Shown one piece after another: positions 42,824-50,399 of a stretch of DNA of 64,000 nt. Positions within the stretch are counted from its first letter, which is position 1, and each line of letters begins with the position of its first letter. The stretch spans positions 1,240,001 to 1,304,000 of the forward strand of contig NZ_CP012559.1 of the NCBI RefSeq assembly GCF_000831645.3. The letters run 5' to 3'. Made by a program: the position numbers and the translations under genes. Source of the stretch: Companilactobacillus heilongjiangensis (GTDB lineage: Bacteria; Bacillota; Bacilli; Lactobacillales; Lactobacillaceae). The notes under the pieces are model-generated. The model did no database searches. It saw nothing but the letters and a program-made list of their open reading frames with translations, and had not been told where the DNA came from.

Positions 42824-43862
42824 ACAGGATGCACAAATGCAACGTAAAGTTGAACATCTTTTCTTAGCGGAAAAGTTTTTTACTGACGAGTCATTTGCTG
42901 ATTTTGACAGTGTTCGACTATTGCACGATGCTTTACCGGAATTACGGTTGCAAGACATTGACTTGTCGACTAATTTTCTGGGCAGTAAGATGGCCTTGCC
43001 AATTTATTTCAACGCCATAACTGGTGGCTCTCGTCAATCAGCTCAATTCAATGAAGAACTTTCACAGTTAGCTCATAAGCTGTCAATTCCCGTTTCCAGT
43101 GGCTCAATGGGCGTTTATTTGCGTCTTCCTGCTGAAACTAAGGCATCATTTACTACTTTGCGCGAGAATAATCCAGACGGCTTTGTCATGGCTAATGTAT
43201 CTGCTAAGGCTAATGCTACTCAGGCTCAAGAGACGATTGACTTGTTGCATGCTAATGCGTTGCAGATTCATCTGAATGTTTTGCAAGAGTTAGCTATGCC
43301 CGAAGGTGATCAAGAATTCTTTTGGTTAGATAATATTAAAGATATTGTCAGTCACGTTTCAGTTCCAGTAATCGTTAAAGAAGTTGGCTTTGGAATATCC
43401 CAGAAAAACTTGGCTCAACTTTATCGAGTGGGCGTTCGTAACGTTGATATTTCTGGTTTCGGTGGTACTGACTTTGCTCAGATTGAAAGTGCTAGAAATC
43501 ATGAGTTAGATTTGACCTATCTCGACCGCTTTTCTCTATCAACAGTTGAATCACTCTTGGAATCTCTACCCTATCAAAATAAGATGACCATTTTTGCTTC
43601 TGGAGGCGTTAGAACACCAATGGATGTCATAAAAGCGATTCGGATGGGTGCTAGTGCTGTCGGGATGTCAGGCTTAGTGCTCCATCATTTACAAAAATAT
43701 TCTCTTAGTGAAGCTGAAATCTTCTTCGATGAATTCACTAAGCAATTGCGTTTGATTATGGCAGCAATCGGTGCTAAATCAATCGCGGACATAAAAAAAG
43801 CTCCCATCGTATTCGATGAGAACTTAATTAATTATATGAAACAACGAAATATTAATTTCTAA
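42816..43862 (+). CDS. fni: Type 2 isopentenyl-diphosphate delta-isomerase (FMN-dependent)
   Basis: 348 residues, TIM-barrel flavoprotein: RKVEHLFLAEKF start, FNAITGGS, the SSGSMGVYLR region, VKEVGFGIS, GFGGTDFAQIE and ASGGVRTPMDVIKAIRMGA. It interconverts IPP and DMAPP using FMN and NADPH. It is the last gene of the mevalonate operon, with its terminator embedded in the end of the convergent rsmF-like gene. Confidence 0.95.
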   Translation: MPKQDAQMQRKVEHLFLAEKFFTDESFADFDSVRLLHDALPELRLQDIDLSTNFLGSKMALPIYFNAITGGSRQSAQFNEELSQLAHKLSIPVSSGSMGVYLRLPAETKASFTTLRENNPDGFVMANVSAKANATQAQETIDLLHANALQIHLNVLQELAMPEGDQEFFWLDNIKDIVSHVSVPVIVKEVGFGISQKNLAQLYRVGVRNVDISGFGGTDFAQIESARNHELDLTYLDRFSLSTVESLLESLPYQNKMTIFASGGVRTPMDVIKAIRMGASAVGMSGLVLHHLQKYSLSEAEIFFDEFTKQLRLIMAAIGAKSIADIKKAPIVFDENLINYMKQRNINF

Positions 43863-45211
43863 CGTCTAAGCCCTTTGGGATAGACGTTTTTTATTTGCTG
43901 ATTACTGTAACGACCCCAACTGAACAATTTACCTTGATACGATAAACCAATCCATTTATTGTCAAAGTCAGGCTTTGAATCTAAAATAACTGACTCACCG
44001 TGCAAGTATTTTTCGAATTGCTCTTGAGTCAATTCATAAACCGTCTTCAATTTCTCAGGTTTGAGTGCTAATATCCACGCGATATCAGGCTCGAACCTAT
44101 TTTTTTTGAATTCGCCTAGTTTTAGACCATTTCTTAAAATGTGTAATCCTTTAAAACGATTATCCAAACTGGCTGCTTGATACAAGAAATCACTGATCTT
44201 AAGCCAATTTGTTTGAGTCAAACTGTTGAGATTAGTTTTGGCAAATTGTTGAACAAATTTTAAATCATCTTTCTTAAGACCATCATTGATTTGACGTTCC
44301 TTTGGTTCAACAGTTTCCCCGTCTTTAACTAGCTTACACATGAAGTGTCCTTCACCATTGAATTGATCTGGGAACATGCGTAAAGCCTTTTTCAACTCAG
44401 GATTGCCATTTGCCCATTCTGGACGACCATCTTCCATACCGAGATATTTTTTAACTTCAGCCAAATGCATGTCAGGATACTTATCCAAGAACCAAGCGAC
44501 ATTTTGTTCATTCTCTTCAGGTGAGAAAGTACATGTCGAATAAACTAAGGTCCCACCTTGATTCAGCAACTTGTAAGCAGAGTCTAAAATATGTTGCTGA
44601 CGATTGGCACATTGTTCAACGTAGTCCAATGACCAGTATTCAACTGATTCTGGATCCTTACGAAACATACCTTCACCAGAACATGGCGCATCAACTAAGA
44701 TTTTGTCGAAGAAGTCGTCAAACTTTTTTTCAAAGTCCTTGGGTGAATTATTAGTTACAACAGTATTAGTAATACCCATTCTTTCGATGTTAGAAGACAA
44801 TACCTTGGCACGCTTAGCATTTATCTCATTACTGACTAAAAGTCCCTGAGAAGCCATTTTTGAGGCAATATAAGTAGTCTTACTACCAGGAGCCGCACAG
44901 AGATCCAAAATCTTCTCATTTTCTTGTGGATCAACGATTTCGGTAACGTACATGGCGCTGGGTTCTTGACTGTAAACATAACCTGATAAATGGTCAATTG
45001 AATTACCGTTAATATCACCGAAATAACCGATATTGCTGTATTCCAAGGGTTTATCTAAAGAATACGAAACATTTTGATAGTTAGCTTTGAGTGGATTTAG
45101 TCGGAAAGCTTCTTGACTGTCCTCTTGAATAGCTGCAAAAAGCTTTTCTGACCGTTCCCCCATTAAATTACGATATTTTTCTTTAAAGTCATTACTCAAA
45201 TCGACTTTCAT
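43859..45211 (-). CDS. RsmF-like rRNA (cytosine-5-)-methyltransferase
   Basis: 450 residues of the NOL1/NOP2/Sun family: LDLCAAPGSKTTYIA SAM site, catalytic cysteines in VDAPCSGEGMFRK and YSTCTFSPEENE, and a C-terminal PUA-like/RsmF-specific region. It methylates 16S rRNA cytosines (YebU/RsmF group). Start set at ATG 45211, 11 nt after GGAG; a GTG at 45223 lies inside that site. It follows the FtsX-like gene closely. Confidence 0.9.
   Translation of the reverse strand: MKVDLSNDFKEKYRNLMGERSEKLFAAIQEDSQEAFRLNPLKANYQNVSYSLDKPLEYSNIGYFGDINGNSIDHLSGYVYSQEPSAMYVTEIVDPQENEKILDLCAAPGSKTTYIASKMASQGLLVSNEINAKRAKVLSSNIERMGITNTVVTNNSPKDFEKKFDDFFDKILVDAPCSGEGMFRKDPESVEYWSLDYVEQCANRQQHILDSAYKLLNQGGTLVYSTCTFSPEENEQNVAWFLDKYPDMHLAEVKKYLGMEDGRPEWANGNPELKKALRMFPDQFNGEGHFMCKLVKDGETVEPKERQINDGLKKDDLKFVQQFAKTNLNSLTQTNWLKISDFLYQAASLDNRFKGLHILRNGLKLGEFKKNRFEPDIAWILALKPEKLKTVYELTQEQFEKYLHGESVILDSKPDFDNKWIGLSYQGKLFSWGRYSNQQIKNVYPKGLRR
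43861..43893 (+). terminator. Terminator of the mevalonate operon, inside the convergent gene
   Basis: AACGTCTA-...-TAGACGTT with an inner CCC/GGG, followed by TTTTTTATTT. It overlaps the last codons of the rsmF-like coding sequence. Confidence 0.85.
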
Positions 45212-45215
45212 TAAA

Positions 45216-46190
45216 CTACTCACTCCGTTTTACAAAGAATATTTGCGACACTCCAACTAAGATGGTGATCAAAATTGCGACTGTCATGAATAAATTGAAT
45301 GTTCCGTGACTGATGATAACAATTCGCCAGTTAACAAATGCAAAGCCGGCAGCGAATGGAATCAATGTATAAATTAGATAACGAATCAATAATCCATTAC
45401 GATAATTATTCTTCAAATCACCAGTTAAATGCGATCTCGATAAATCAAATTTCAACGGTACTAAGATGTAAAAATCAATCGCAATTATTAAGAACAATAG
45501 CAACACGATTCCCACAAGATAGAGTTCACCATTATTACTTGCTTCAACATTGGTAAAATCATCCGTCTGTGGCACGTATTTGTGCATGGATTTCACATGG
45601 AGTACCTTTTTGATTTTATTGAGACTCTCTTTATTCGATAAAGCTCGACCATCCAAAACTGTTGTCACTTGATTCAAGTGATATTTAGATTTTGGTTGAT
45701 TGGGCGACAATGATACCAATGTCTGTAAATTCAGAATATCAGCTCCATCGAAACCAACATTCCCGATTACTGAAATATAGCGATTATCAACTTTAATATA
45801 CGATTGACTCTGAGGCTTATATGCTTCAATTTCTGACGACTTACCTTGGACCGCAAAAGGAATCTGGGAAGTAAAGTCATCCATTGAGAAATAGCGGCCT
45901 GAAGTAATCGGCAACTTGTTAATCTTAGTATGACCATAAATATAGCCAATATCACTGTTACTCTTTTCAAAGAAAATCAATTGATAATTAGCAATCTTCT
46001 TTTTTTGATGCAATTCCTGGACAGCAGTGACCAAATTTTTCTTGGACTTAGTATGCAAAACGACTGCTTCTTCACTCATACCCAAACGATTCATCGTATT
46101 ATTATACTTGATAGAATCGCTCTTCGAGACAGCAACGCCAGTCAAAAGAATTGCCAAGAAAATAATAATACTCGAAATTATTTTTTTCAT
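45216..46190 (-). CDS. Orphan FtsX/MacB-type membrane protein (half permease)
   Basis: 324 residues: one N-terminal membrane helix (~5-22), an extracellular domain (~25-220) resembling the MacB periplasmic core, then three membrane helices (~225-250, 270-292, 298-320). This is the layout of one FtsX-type permease half. No ATPase gene or second permease is adjacent. AGGTGA lies before the ATG. It may be a relic, or work with an ATPase encoded elsewhere. It probably shares a transcript with the rsmF-like gene. Confidence 0.65.
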   Translation of the reverse strand: MKKIISSIIIFLAILLTGVAVSKSDSIKYNNTMNRLGMSEEAVVLHTKSKKNLVTAVQELHQKKKIANYQLIFFEKSNSDIGYIYGHTKINKLPITSGRYFSMDDFTSQIPFAVQGKSSEIEAYKPQSQSYIKVDNRYISVIGNVGFDGADILNLQTLVSLSPNQPKSKYHLNQVTTVLDGRALSNKESLNKIKKVLHVKSMHKYVPQTDDFTNVEASNNGELYLVGIVLLLFLIIAIDFYILVPLKFDLSRSHLTGDLKNNYRNGLLIRYLIYTLIPFAAGFAFVNWRIVIISHGTFNLFMTVAILITILVGVSQIFFVKRSE

Positions 46191-46222
46191 AAAAATTCAC
46201 CTATAAATTGTCTTACTGTGTT

Positions 46223-46402
46223 CCGTCTCCAGGTATGAGAATATTTACCTGCTATGCGGACCGGTCCGAGCCACAGAGCGGTCTCGAACCTCGGTTTGAA
46301 GCCTTACCAAAAATCGGTAAGGCTCCAAACACGCCCGGTGGTGTAATGGCTAAAGCCATAACGCCACACCCACAGCGGGTAAATATTCTCATACCTTCCG
46401 AC
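46223..46402 (-). repeat. Structured dispersed repeat, copy G
   Basis: 180 bp on the minus strand. P1 is GTC-GGA-AGGTATGAGAATATTTACC with its complement ending CCT-GGA-GAC. The P2 tip is ATGGC-TTTA-GCCAT, P3 CGGGC/GTCCG, P4 TTTGGAGCCTTACC with GGTAAGGCTTCAAA, P5 GGTTCGAG/CTCGGACC. It is very close to the copy E consensus in the inner part, but its P1 sequence is unrelated. Confidence 0.9.
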
Positions 46403-46505
46403 TAATTTGATTTTTAATTAGTATTACAACCAAATAAATGATTGCTAATTAAGATTATTAAAACCATTTATTAACTAATACTTCATTTTACACTATAACA
46501 ACAAG

Positions 46506-46545
46506 CAAGGCTGAAACAAATTTTCGTTGTCTCAGCCTTGTTTAC
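46506..46545 (-). terminator. Terminator of the methyltransferase gene
   Basis: CAAGGCTGA-ACAA / TTGT-TCAGCCTTG, directly after the stop codon. The T-run on the minus strand is poor (CTTGTTGTT), so efficiency is uncertain. Confidence 0.6.
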
Positions 46546-46546
46546 T

Positions 46547-47308
46547 TTATTTAATTAAATATAGCTGGTCATGGACTAAATCATAACGTGAATAAACTGA
46601 ATTAATTGCATCAATTCGAGGATCATCGACTATTTTAGCATCATCCCAGAACTCCTTACTATCAGTCGCACCATATTTCTCACCGATAACTAAGAAGTTA
46701 ACGTTTAGTTGACGAATCTTTTGTAAAATTTTGAAGTCAATGTCTTCACGGTCAGGACTCCAAGCAACAATCACATTGTCGACTTTGTCACCGTACTTAT
46801 CCAAGGCGGCTAAAGCATCTAAAGATTCAATTTCAGTCATTTTTAAATTACCGGTTTGATTGTATTTCGACCAGCTCAAATCGTCAGTACAATACGTTTC
46901 AACTTCTGCATCGCGTAAACCTTTTGACAAATAGCCATTACCTGCCATTAATTCCAAGAAACTTTCGTCAGGAAATTGCTTTTTTATTTCAGCTGTAAAA
47001 TCTTGGGTAATCGTTGCCCAATAACCAAAGCGGGTTTGTAAATATGTTCGAAACTCACCCAAGTCATGATCAAATTTTTCCAAATGAACTGACATAGTTT
47101 GAAATTCAACCTCATCCAAATTGACGTTGTTTTCCATATAAGACGTTATTTCTTTTTCAGTCAATTGAAGCTGAGGAAAATGATACTTAGGCAATTCATT
47201 ATTATTCAAAGCTTGGCAAATACGTTCCATGAACTTAATCCGTGCGTTAAAAACCATTCCATTCGGCAAAACTGCGGTATCTTCACGTAATCCATCAATG
47301 TAGTTCAT
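46547..47308 (-). CDS. SAM-dependent methyltransferase-like protein, substrate unknown
   Basis: 253 residues from ATG 47308 after GGAGGG. A helical N-terminal ~105 residues precede a Rossmann-like core with FLELMAGNGYLSKGL (SAM-binding GxG), an acidic CTDD at the end of strand 2 and VDNVIVAWSPDRED at strand 4. I do not recognise a specific family. Similar proteins are annotated only as SAM-dependent methyltransferase in lactobacilli. It is monocistronic and flanked on both sides by structured repeats. Confidence 0.65.
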   Translation of the reverse strand: MNYIDGLREDTAVLPNGMVFNARIKFMERICQALNNNELPKYHFPQLQLTEKEITSYMENNVNLDEVEFQTMSVHLEKFDHDLGEFRTYLQTRFGYWATITQDFTAEIKKQFPDESFLELMAGNGYLSKGLRDAEVETYCTDDLSWSKYNQTGNLKMTEIESLDALAALDKYGDKVDNVIVAWSPDREDIDFKILQKIRQLNVNFLVIGEKYGATDSKEFWDDAKIVDDPRIDAINSVYSRYDLVHDQLYLIK

Positions 47309-47408
47309 AAATATCCCTCCAGAAAAAAAGCTTACCGATAATTCAGACATATATCGACAATCATGTTACTAGAAATTGGGTAATACTTAAAGGATTAAGT
47401 TGTGCTTT

Positions 47409-47548
47409 CCGTTTCCGGAGGTTAGAGTATTCATCTGTTCGGTCCGAGCCTTTCCAAAAAACGGAAAGTCTCCAACACGTCCGGTGGTGTAATTGCCAAA
47501 GCAATAACGCCACTTTCGCTGCGAATGAATACTCTAACCTCCTCCAAC
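47409..47548 (-). repeat. Structured dispersed repeat, copy H (internal deletion)
   Basis: 140 bp on the minus strand. P1 is GTT-GGA-GGAGGTTAGAGTATTC with its complement ending CC-GGA-AAC. The P2 tip is ATTGC...GCAAT. P4 runs straight into the 3' strand of P5: GGAAAGGCT joins CGGACC. The missing piece is bounded by a GGCT repeat present in full copies, which suggests slippage between short repeats. Confidence 0.85.
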
Positions 47549-47714
47549 TAATTTATTTATTATTATCGGAAAACTAAATCGCAACTTCTGACTGTTTTAA
47601 TAAATTAATGATGCGATTGTTAACAGCAATCGCTACAAGTGATTAATCCACAATAACTAAAGGATCACGGTAAAGTATAAAAGTTCAAGATCAGTCAAAC
47701 CAACGAACAACTTA
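47549..47714. other. Spacer between repeat copies H and I with a small palindrome
   Basis: No ORF. The only structure is GCGATTG-TTAACAG-CAATCGC at 47613-47633, an unassigned 7-bp inverted repeat that could be an operator or chance. Confidence 0.4.
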
Positions 47715-47894
47715 GCCAGCGAGAGCGAAGGATTGTGCCCGTAGTGAAAATAATATGAGGACGTTAGTCCTTATATTATAGGGCGACTTTGGAGACTTAC
47801 CGAACTGTGGTAAGGCTCCAAAGCGAGGCCCGAGACCGCACTTTGGCTCGGACCGGTCCTCACATCAGGCACAATCCTTCGCTCTCGCTGGCGG
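47715..47894 (+). repeat. Structured dispersed repeat, copy I (replaced P2 arm)
   Basis: 180 bp. P1 is fully paired for ~25 bp (GCCAGCGAGAGCGAAGGATT with its complement). P2 has an unrelated stem, ATAATATGAGGAC with GTCCTTATATTAT. P3 is AGGGC/GTCCT, P4 TTTGGAGACTTACC with GGTAAGGCTCCAAA. P5 has one mismatch. It lies upstream of lepB. Confidence 0.87.
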
Positions 47895-48008
47895 AATACA
47901 AACAAAACATTAATATTCATTTAAATTTTGACGATGAAAATACCACAATTATTTCCAATAATAACGAAAAAGTGTAATATCTTAGGTAGTACATGTACGA
48001 GGTGAAAT

Positions 48009-48674
48009 ATGGCAGAAAATAATAAGAGACGACGGTCTCAAAAGGAAGAAGAAAGCGGTTGGCAATTCTGGTTACAGACCATTGCTCTAACAATTGCAAT
48101 CTATGCAGTTTTCTTCCTCGGATTTAAGTTCATTCTTTCCAACGATAAAGTTTCTGGACCTTCCATGCAGCCGACCTTTGAAAACAACGATAAAGTTATT
48201 GCGACAAGACATTCAAACATTGGTCGTGGTGATGTTATCGTTTTGAAGGCGCCTGACGAACCAGGATCATTTTATATCAAGAGAGTTATCGGTTTACCTG
48301 GCGATACAGTTGTTTCAAAGAACAACAAAATTTATGTTAATGGTAAACTGTATAAAGAAGACTTCCTCAATGCGGGTCACAAAGTTAAGGAACCTGATAC
48401 TAGTCTCTATGCGGGCAAGCCATACAGCTATACGTATAATTTCACTTTAAGCACTTTAGCTAAGAATTCTCCTGAATGGCAACAACGTTATAGCAGTTCT
48501 TATCTAAAGAAAATCGAACAGACTAACAAAGTTCCTGCTGGTACCTATTTTGTAATGGGAGATCACAGAACCGTTTCCAAAGACAGTCGAATCATTGGTT
48601 TTATCAATAAGAAGAGTGTTATTGGTGAAGTCAAGTGGCGTTACTGGCCATTGAATAGATGGGCAATCTTTTAA
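48009..48674 (+). CDS. lepB: Signal peptidase I
   Basis: 221 residues. A charged N-terminus (RRRSQKEEE) and one membrane helix (~20-40) precede catalytic Ser in VSGPSMQPTF, catalytic Lys in FYIKRVIGLPGD and the box GDHRTVSKDSR. It cleaves Sec signal peptides outside the membrane. GAGGTG lies before the ATG. The gene for a small HTH-like protein follows after 36 nt. Confidence 0.95.
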   Translation: MAENNKRRRSQKEEESGWQFWLQTIALTIAIYAVFFLGFKFILSNDKVSGPSMQPTFENNDKVIATRHSNIGRGDVIVLKAPDEPGSFYIKRVIGLPGDTVVSKNNKIYVNGKLYKEDFLNAGHKVKEPDTSLYAGKPYSYTYNFTLSTLAKNSPEWQQRYSSSYLKKIEQTNKVPAGTYFVMGDHRTVSKDSRIIGFINKKSVIGEVKWRYWPLNRWAIF

Positions 48675-48710
48675 ATCGAAGTTAACAGATAACTTATTGG
48701 AGGTATTTTC

Positions 48711-48896
48711 ATGGATAAACCAAATATTGCTGAAATGATAATTCAGTACGAAAAAGATAAAGATATGACTGATACACAATTTGCTTTTGAAAGTCACATT
48801 TCAGTAGAACGTGTTCATAACTTAAAGTCAGGTGACTACGAACCAACAGCAGCTGAAACAAAGACAATCTTAGAATACATTAAGCTACATCAATAA
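48711..48896 (+). CDS. Small helix-turn-helix-like protein (LBP_cg2779-type)
   Basis: 61 residues, predicted all-helical. TDTQFAFESHISVERVHNLK resembles a Cro/XRE helix-turn-helix, with the rest of that domain very short. It resembles short lactobacillar proteins annotated LBP_cg2779 family; function is unknown. GGAGG lies 7 nt before the ATG. It is probably co-transcribed with lepB and ends at a strong terminator. Confidence 0.75.
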   Translation: MDKPNIAEMIIQYEKDKDMTDTQFAFESHISVERVHNLKSGDYEPTAAETKTILEYIKLHQ

Positions 48897-48919
48897 GGCA
48901 GTATTTGTAGTTTACCATG

Positions 48920-48955
48920 ATAGCGATGACCGTTTGGTCATCGCTATTTTTGTTT
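48920..48955 (+). terminator. Terminator of the lepB transcript
   Basis: ATAGCGATGACC-GTTT-GGTCATCGCTAT, a perfect 12-bp stem followed by TTTTGTTT. Confidence 0.88.
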
Positions 48956-48970
48956 ACTCAAAGTCAAATT

Positions 48971-49576
48971 TTAAAGGGAATTATTATCAATACCAAGTAA
49001 ATCATAAGGACTTAAATAACGAGTTTTCATAATAATATCAACTATAGTATCGACATCTTCCGGCTTATCTTTAGAAAGCCAATACTTTATTGTATCCATC
49101 AAACCGGCAACTATAATCTCATATGCGTAATCATTCGGAATTTGTTGGGCCATCTTGTCGTTGCCCTTCTTTAGATACAATCCCTGATCAATCACATATC
49201 TAAGAATCTCCTTAACTCGAGTTTCAAAGGAAGTGCCATTACTATCCATTAGCACTTTCACCAATTCAAATTCTGAAGCTACATATTCCATAATCGTTGT
49301 CAAAACAGTATATGGCTCCACTCCTCGAGTTATATCTTGATATTGCATCGTCGTATTTAAATTGTTTTTTAACTTCTCTTTCAATTCCTCCAAGATACTA
49401 TCCTCGAAATGCTTTTCCAAATCATATTTATCTTCATAGTGTGCATAAAAAGTACTTCGATTAATTTCTGCTATCGATGTAATATCGCTAATACTCAGAT
49501 GTTCAAAGCCCTTAGTCTTCATCAATTTGATGAAGGCTTTTTTGATTTTCTCATTTGTTTTGGTATTTCTTTGCAT
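48971..49576 (-). CDS. TetR/AcrR family regulator
   Basis: 201 residues: an N-terminal TetR helix-turn-helix (~8-55; GFEHLSISDITSIAEINRST, then FYAHYEDKYDL) and a helical ligand/dimer domain resembling TetR_C_7-type regulators. It diverges from the ABC transporter genes, so it is probably their repressor. GCGGGA lies before the ATG. The shared 111-nt intergenic region contains a promoter with a palindrome in its spacer. Confidence 0.9.
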   Translation of the reverse strand: MQRNTKTNEKIKKAFIKLMKTKGFEHLSISDITSIAEINRSTFYAHYEDKYDLEKHFEDSILEELKEKLKNNLNTTMQYQDITRGVEPYTVLTTIMEYVASEFELVKVLMDSNGTSFETRVKEILRYVIDQGLYLKKGNDKMAQQIPNDYAYEIIVAGLMDTIKYWLSKDKPEDVDTIVDIIMKTRYLSPYDLLGIDNNSL

Positions 49577-49647
49577 GTTAATCCCGCCTTAATCCAACAT
49601 ATTTATTTTTTTGCTGGTTGTTATGAATCCTAGTATGCATTAGTCTT

Positions 49648-49676
49648 TTGTTAAAGCAACACAGTGTTTATATAAG
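49648..49676 (+). promoter_or_regulatory. Promoter of the ABC exporter operon with candidate TetR operator
   Basis: TTGTTA (49648-49653), a 17-nt spacer and TATAAG (49671-49676). The spacer holds the palindrome AACACAGTGTT (49658-49668), a suitable position for repression by the divergent TetR-family gene product. Confidence 0.55.
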
Positions 49677-49687
49677 GAGATAATAAC

Positions 49688-50389
49688 ATGTCTTACATTG
49701 AAGTCAAACATAGTTCCAAAATTTATAATATGGCAGGTAAAGATTTTTACGCAAATAATGATATAAGCTTTGAACTCAAAAAAGGTGAATTAACCGTGAT
49801 TGTTGGCGCTTCTGGTGCTGGTAAATCCACATTGCTCAATATTTTAGGTGGAATGGATTCAAACTCTAAGGGACAAGTTGTCATTAATGGAAAAGATATT
49901 TCTAATTATTCTGATAGACAAATGACCACCTATCGTCGGAAAAGTGTGGGATTTGTTTTTCAATTTTACAATCTAATCCCTAATTTAACTTCTATTGAGA
50001 ATGTAGAATTGGCATCCCAAATTGTATCTGACGCTTTGGATCCATTAGCAGTTATGCAAGAAGTTGGATTAAAGGATCGTATCAATAGTTTCCCGGCTGA
50101 ACTATCTGGTGGTGAGCAACAACGAGTTTCAATCGCTCGAGCAATTGCCAAGAATCCTGATTTACTCTTATGCGATGAACCCACAGGAGCACTGGACTAT
50201 AAAACTGGCAAGACTGTTTTGAAAATGCTGCAGGATTTTTGTAATAACTCGCACAAAAATGTCATTATCGTTACTCATAACGGGACGATCAAAGCAATGG
50301 CGGACCACGTAATCGAAATTGGCGACGGAAAAGTCAAATTGGACAAATTAAACACCACTCCCACACCAGTGGAACAGATTGAATGGTAG
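49688..50389 (+). CDS. ABC transporter ATP-binding protein (MacB/LolD-like)
   Basis: 233 residues: Walker [14 protein letters not shown]-loop [11 protein letters not shown], signature [14 protein letters not shown], Walker [13 protein letters not shown] and H-loop VTHN. It belongs to the class that partners with FtsX-type permeases for peptide/antibiotic export or lipid extraction. AAGGAG lies before the ATG. The permease starts 11 nt after the stop. Confidence 0.93.
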   Translation: MSYIEVKHSSKIYNMAGKDFYANNDISFELKKGELTVIVGASGAGKSTLLNILGGMDSNSKGQVVINGKDISNYSDRQMTTYRRKSVGFVFQFYNLIPNLTSIENVELASQIVSDALDPLAVMQEVGLKDRINSFPAELSGGEQQRVSIARAIAKNPDLLLCDEPTGALDYKTGKTVLKMLQDFCNNSHKNVIIVTHNGTIKAMADHVIEIGDGKVKLDKLNTTPTPVEQIEW

Positions 50390-50399
50390 GTAATCAAAA

